From positions 1 to 9,585 of the forward strand of contig JALNWS010000155.1 in the NCBI GenBank assembly GCA_023230755.1: a stretch of DNA of 9,585 bases, given 5' to 3'. The notes beneath the pieces were generated by a model. The model worked only from the letters and a program-made list of their open reading frames with translations. It was not told where the DNA came from and made no database searches. The DNA comes from Azoarcus sp. Lineage in GTDB: Bacteria; Pseudomonadota; Gammaproteobacteria; Burkholderiales; Rhodocyclaceae. Both the position numbers and the translations under genes were made by a program. Of the stretch, positions 7,108 to 9,585 are shown one piece after another. The first letter of the stretch is position 1. Each line of letters starts with the position of its first letter.

Positions 7108-8660
7108 GGACAACTCCGTCCGGTCAGCACGAAATGCGCGCCCGACGTCCCCGGCACAAACTCCAGTGTGGCGTCGTTGGCATCGGCAAGCTCACGTGCA
7201 ATATACAGCCCGAGACCAGTGCCTTTGGCGTGCGTGGTAAAGAAGGGCTCGAACAGGTGGGTACGGGCGTTCTCGTCCGGCCCCGGCCCGTCATCGTGCA
7301 CATGCAGGCTTACCAGTTCGTCCTCATCCATCTCTGCGCGGATATTCACCGAGCCAGGCTTGGCACTGCAGTAACGGCGTGCGTTGCCCAGCAGGTTGTC
7401 GAGAATCTGGTGCAGGTGTGCGCGATCGATCGCCAGCGTCAGCGCCGGATCGATTTCGACACTGAAAATCGCGCGTTCGGTTCCGTCGCGCAGCCCTTGC
7501 GCATCGACCACCTCGGCCACGAAACGGGCAAGGGGCAACGCCTCCGGCTGCGCCTGCTGACGACGCCCAAGCGCGAGCACGTCACGGATCATGCGCTCAA
7601 TACGTTGCGCGTTGTCGTTGATGATGCGCGCCAGGCGTCCCTGCATGTCGGCTCGCTTCTCGTCCTGCAACAACTCTGCGGCCTGGGTGACGGCCGACAG
7701 TGGATTACGGATTTCATGCGCCATGCTGGCGGTCAGGCGACCCAGCGCCGCGAGCTTGAGCTGCTGCATCTGGCGCTGGATATCCTCGAAATCGGTCAGA
7801 TAGATCAGCACGTCGCCCGCAGCCACCACCTCGAAATCCGCCTCCATCACGCGACAGCGCAACAACCTGCGTGCCGGCCCCAGCCGCATCAGGCGCCCGT
7901 CGGCACCGCCGCACTGTGTGCGGCAGTCGGCAAATGCCGGATCGATGTCGGACAGCGCCAGCCCATCCATGCTTTGCAGGCCAAGCAGGGTCGCCGCCTG
8001 CGGATTGGCCTGGCGGACGAAGCCGTCGGGACCGAGCACGATCACACCATCGCGCATGTCGCGAATGATGCGTTCGTTGACTGCCTGCTGTTTGACCAGT
8101 TCCTCGCCACGCCGCTGGGCAAGCGAAGCATTATTCTTGGCCCGCAGCGCAAGCAGGCGCGATACCAGCGCGATACCGAAGAACGCGATGCAGGTGATGC
8201 CGACCTGCAGAAAGTCGCCCGGGGTACCATCCGCGATGAAACGCAGGCCATTTTCCGAGAGCACCGCCAGCGTGGTCAGCGCTGCCAGAAAGAGCACCAT
8301 GCGCCCCTCGGCCACCAGCCCTGCCCCGGCGAGCACGATCATCATCAGCACCGGCATGCCGCTGCGAAACCCGCCACTTGACCACATGATTGCGGTCAGC
8401 ATGAACACGTCGACAACGACCTGCAAGGTCACCAGACGGTCGAAACCCAGCCGCCGTGCAGCATCGGGAAACCCGAGGGCAAGGATCGCACCGAGATAGC
8501 AGACGGCGGTAACGAGAAAGACCGTCGGATGCTCGCTTCCCAGATTGAGCTCGCGCCCGGCGACCACGAAGATGCCGGCAATGACGAGCCGGAAAAGGTT
8601 GAAAAAACGCAGCGATTGCAGTCGCGCGGGGTCGACGCCGGACACCACTGGCTCGCCCAA
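7104..8660 (-). CDS. pilS: PilS-type membrane sensor histidine kinase
   Basis: This 518-residue inner-membrane kinase is expected to phosphorylate PilR. The N-terminal region has about six hydrophobic segments (near 20-35, 46-63, 77-94, 102-117, 120-137, 153-170), the layout of PilS. A PAS-like region follows at about 195-290 (RDGVIVLGPDGFVRQANP at 203-220). The kinase core has the H-box MAHEIRNPL with H315, the N-box LDNLLGNARRY (420-430), DDGPG (456-460), FEPFFTTH (470-477) and GTGLGLYI (480-487). The start is TTG 8660, which follows a strong GGGGAGA (8673-8667) by 6 nt, 2 nt after the stop of the small upstream gene. The PAS-like part contains C246, C250 and C269, which might bind metal or respond to redox state, although nothing else supports that. 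The assignment as PilS rather than another NtrB-like kinase rests on the six-helix input region and the PilR-type partner. Confidence 0.9.
7114..7117 (-). promoter_or_regulatory. Ribosome binding site setting the pilR start
   Basis: GGAG on the minus strand is 6 nt before ATG 7107 and inside the end of pilS. It favours ATG 7107 over the in-frame TTG 7113, which would directly abut the site. Confidence 0.6.
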
Positions 8661-8662
8661 GC

Positions 8663-8908
8663 CTAGTCTCCCCGGCGGGCATTACCCAGACGACGATGCC
8701 CTTCGCAGCAGTAGAAGCCGCTGTCGTCCCACACGCCTTCGCTCTCCGGGACATGCACGCCGCAATGGGCGCAAGCCAACACCCGCTCGGGCTCGTTCAG
8801 GCGCGGATCGCGTCCGGCTCGCCCACCTCCGCGCTGCACGCGCTTGAGGGCACGACGCACCCACCAGATACCACCCAGTACCAGCAGAAAGATCAGCAGA
8901 TTGCGCAC
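8663..8908 (-). CDS. PP0621-like small membrane-anchored zinc-ribbon-like protein
   Basis: This 81-residue protein has one N-terminal membrane segment (about 3-18, LLIFLLVLGGIWWVRR), a basic linker (19-40) and a compact C-terminal module with C46-x2-C49 and C67-C68-x2-H71, probably a small metal site facing the cytoplasm. It resembles the short PP0621 family often listed as hypothetical in Pseudomonas and betaproteobacteria; no function is established that I know of. The GTG start at 8908 places the membrane segment at the N-terminus, but no clear Shine-Dalgarno precedes it. The stop lies 2 nt before pilS, so it is almost certainly co-transcribed with pilS-pilR. It could affect PilS signalling or only share the transcript. 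Confidence 0.78.
   Translation of the reverse strand: MRNLLIFLLVLGGIWWVRRALKRVQRGGGRAGRDPRLNEPERVLACAHCGVHVPESEGVWDDSGFYCCEGHRRLGNARRGD
8667..8673 (-). promoter_or_regulatory. Ribosome binding site for pilS (TTG start)
   Basis: GGGGAGA on the minus strand is 6 nt upstream of TTG 8660 and overlaps the last codons of the small upstream gene. Its strength and spacing are the main reason for accepting the rare TTG start. Confidence 0.65.
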
Positions 8909-8944
8909 GATGGAAAGCCGGCCGCGAGTGAAAATAAGACCGCC

Positions 8945-8950
8945 AGTTTA
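8945..8950 (-). promoter_or_regulatory. Candidate extended -10 for the PP0621-pilS-pilR operon
   Basis: TAAACT on the minus strand is preceded by TGG, giving the TGn extended -10 pattern. It lies about 37 bp before GTG 8908, in the only gap upstream of this operon. No good -35 is seen. Read-through from the aminotransferase gene is the alternative. Confidence 0.33.
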
Positions 8951-8965
8951 CCACGCACCACGCTA

Positions 8966-8978
8966 GCGACGCCGTCGC
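8966..8978. other. Short GC hairpin after the aminotransferase gene
   Basis: GCGAC and GTCGC are separated by 3 nt, forming a perfect 5-bp stem 10 nt after the aminotransferase stop. There is no T-run immediately after it on the minus strand, so termination here would be weak at best. It lies just upstream of the candidate -10. Confidence 0.25.
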
Positions 8979-8988
8979 GCATCGGGTT

Positions 8989-9585
8989 TCAGCGCAGCGT
9001 CTGCAGGCGTTCGCAGGCCGCCGTGAGCGTGCGCTCGTTCTTGGCGAAACAGAAGCGGATCACGCCCTCATCCCGGCCATCGGCAAAGAACGCGGACACC
9101 GGAATCGCAGCCACCCCCACCTCACGCGTCAACCAGTCACAGAACGCGTCATCGGGCCGATCGGAAATCGCGTCGTAACGGGCCAGCTGAAAATAGGTGC
9201 CACCCGAGGGCAGGAGCTCAAAGCGCGCGCCGGCGAGCCCTGCACGGAAGTAGTCGCGCTTGCCCTGATAGAAGGCCGACAGCTGCAGATGGCGGCTGGC
9301 ATCTGCCATGTAGTCGGCGAGTGCGAGCTGCATCGGGGTATTGACGCTAAACACGTTGAACTGATGTACTTTGCGGAACTCCGCCATCAGCTCGCGCGGC
9401 GCGACCACGTAACCCACTTTCCAGCCGGTGATGTGATAAGTCTTGCCGAAACTCGACACGACGATGCTGCGCGCCGCCAGCTCCGGATGCGCGGCGCAGC
9501 TCTGATGCACGGCGCCATCGAACACGATGTGCTCGTACACCTCGTCCGACACCACCACGATACCGGTGTTGCGGGTGAGCGCCGC
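8989..9585 (-). CDS. YbdL-like methionine aminotransferase (PLP fold type I), N-terminus beyond window edge
   Basis: The last 198 residues of a class I/II aminotransferase are visible; the frame runs open off the right edge, so the N-terminal half is missing. Visible cofactor residues are D14 and Y17 in VVSDEVYEH (fragment numbering), which contact the PLP ring, and Schiff-base K48 in SSFGKTYHITGWKVGY (44-59). R177 in GVIRFCF (174-180) is the expected substrate carboxylate binder. FGKTYHITGWKVGY and VHQFNVFSVNTPMQ closely match what I recall of E. coli YbdL, a methionine/aromatic transaminase, so amino transfer from methionine or another bulky amino acid to a keto acid is likely. Kynurenine aminotransferase-like and broad aspartate aminotransferase-like enzymes are alternatives. 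The gene ends 80 bp before the PP0621-like gene and may or may not be co-transcribed with it. Confidence 0.85.
   Translation of the reverse strand, partial: AALTRNTGIVVVSDEVYEHIVFDGAVHQSCAAHPELAARSIVVSSFGKTYHITGWKVGYVVAPRELMAEFRKVHQFNVFSVNTPMQLALADYMADASRHLQLSAFYQGKRDYFRAGLAGARFELLPSGGTYFQLARYDAISDRPDDAFCDWLTREVGVAAIPVSAFFADGRDEGVIRFCFAKNERTLTAACERLQTLR

Overview
The window is a densely coded, high-GC stretch that looks like a chromosomal region of a Gram-negative betaproteobacterium. The best guess is Rhodocyclales (Azoarcus/Thauera/Aromatoleum-like), based on remembered protein resemblance and not on a search. It has a Kdo transferase for LPS, a PilS/PilR-type two-component system, short or overlapping gene junctions, and GTG/TTG starts. 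I see no tRNA, rRNA, CRISPR array, insertion sequence or integrase, and no gap over 300 bases without a gene. The longest intergenic stretch is about 114 bases (4332-4445).

Left block, minus strand, reading from 4331 down to 1: a UDP-glucuronate 4-epimerase-like short-chain dehydrogenase, an ArnT-like GT39 polytopic glycosyltransferase, an exported Asp-box (BNR/sialidase-like) protein, and a polytopic membrane protein cut by the window edge. The junctions are a 2-nt gap, an ATGA overlap and a GTGA overlap, so the four genes look like one translationally coupled operon. The first two functions suggest modification of a cell-envelope glycan, possibly with galacturonic acid. The last two proteins have no assigned role, and this is the part of the window most worth following up.

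Centre, plus strand: waaA (kdtA), Kdo transferase for lipid A-core assembly. It is divergent from the epimerase operon across a short shared upstream region with candidate promoters, and convergent with pilR.

Right block, minus strand, reading from 9585 down to 5743: the C-terminal part of a YbdL-like (methionine) aminotransferase, an 80-bp gap with a possible promoter, a small PP0621-like membrane-anchored zinc-ribbon protein, pilS (TTG start with a strong ribosome binding site), and pilR (overlapping pilS by ATGA). PilS/PilR would sense a membrane signal and activate sigma-54 promoters, classically that of the pilin gene. No pilin or pilus assembly gene lies in the window.
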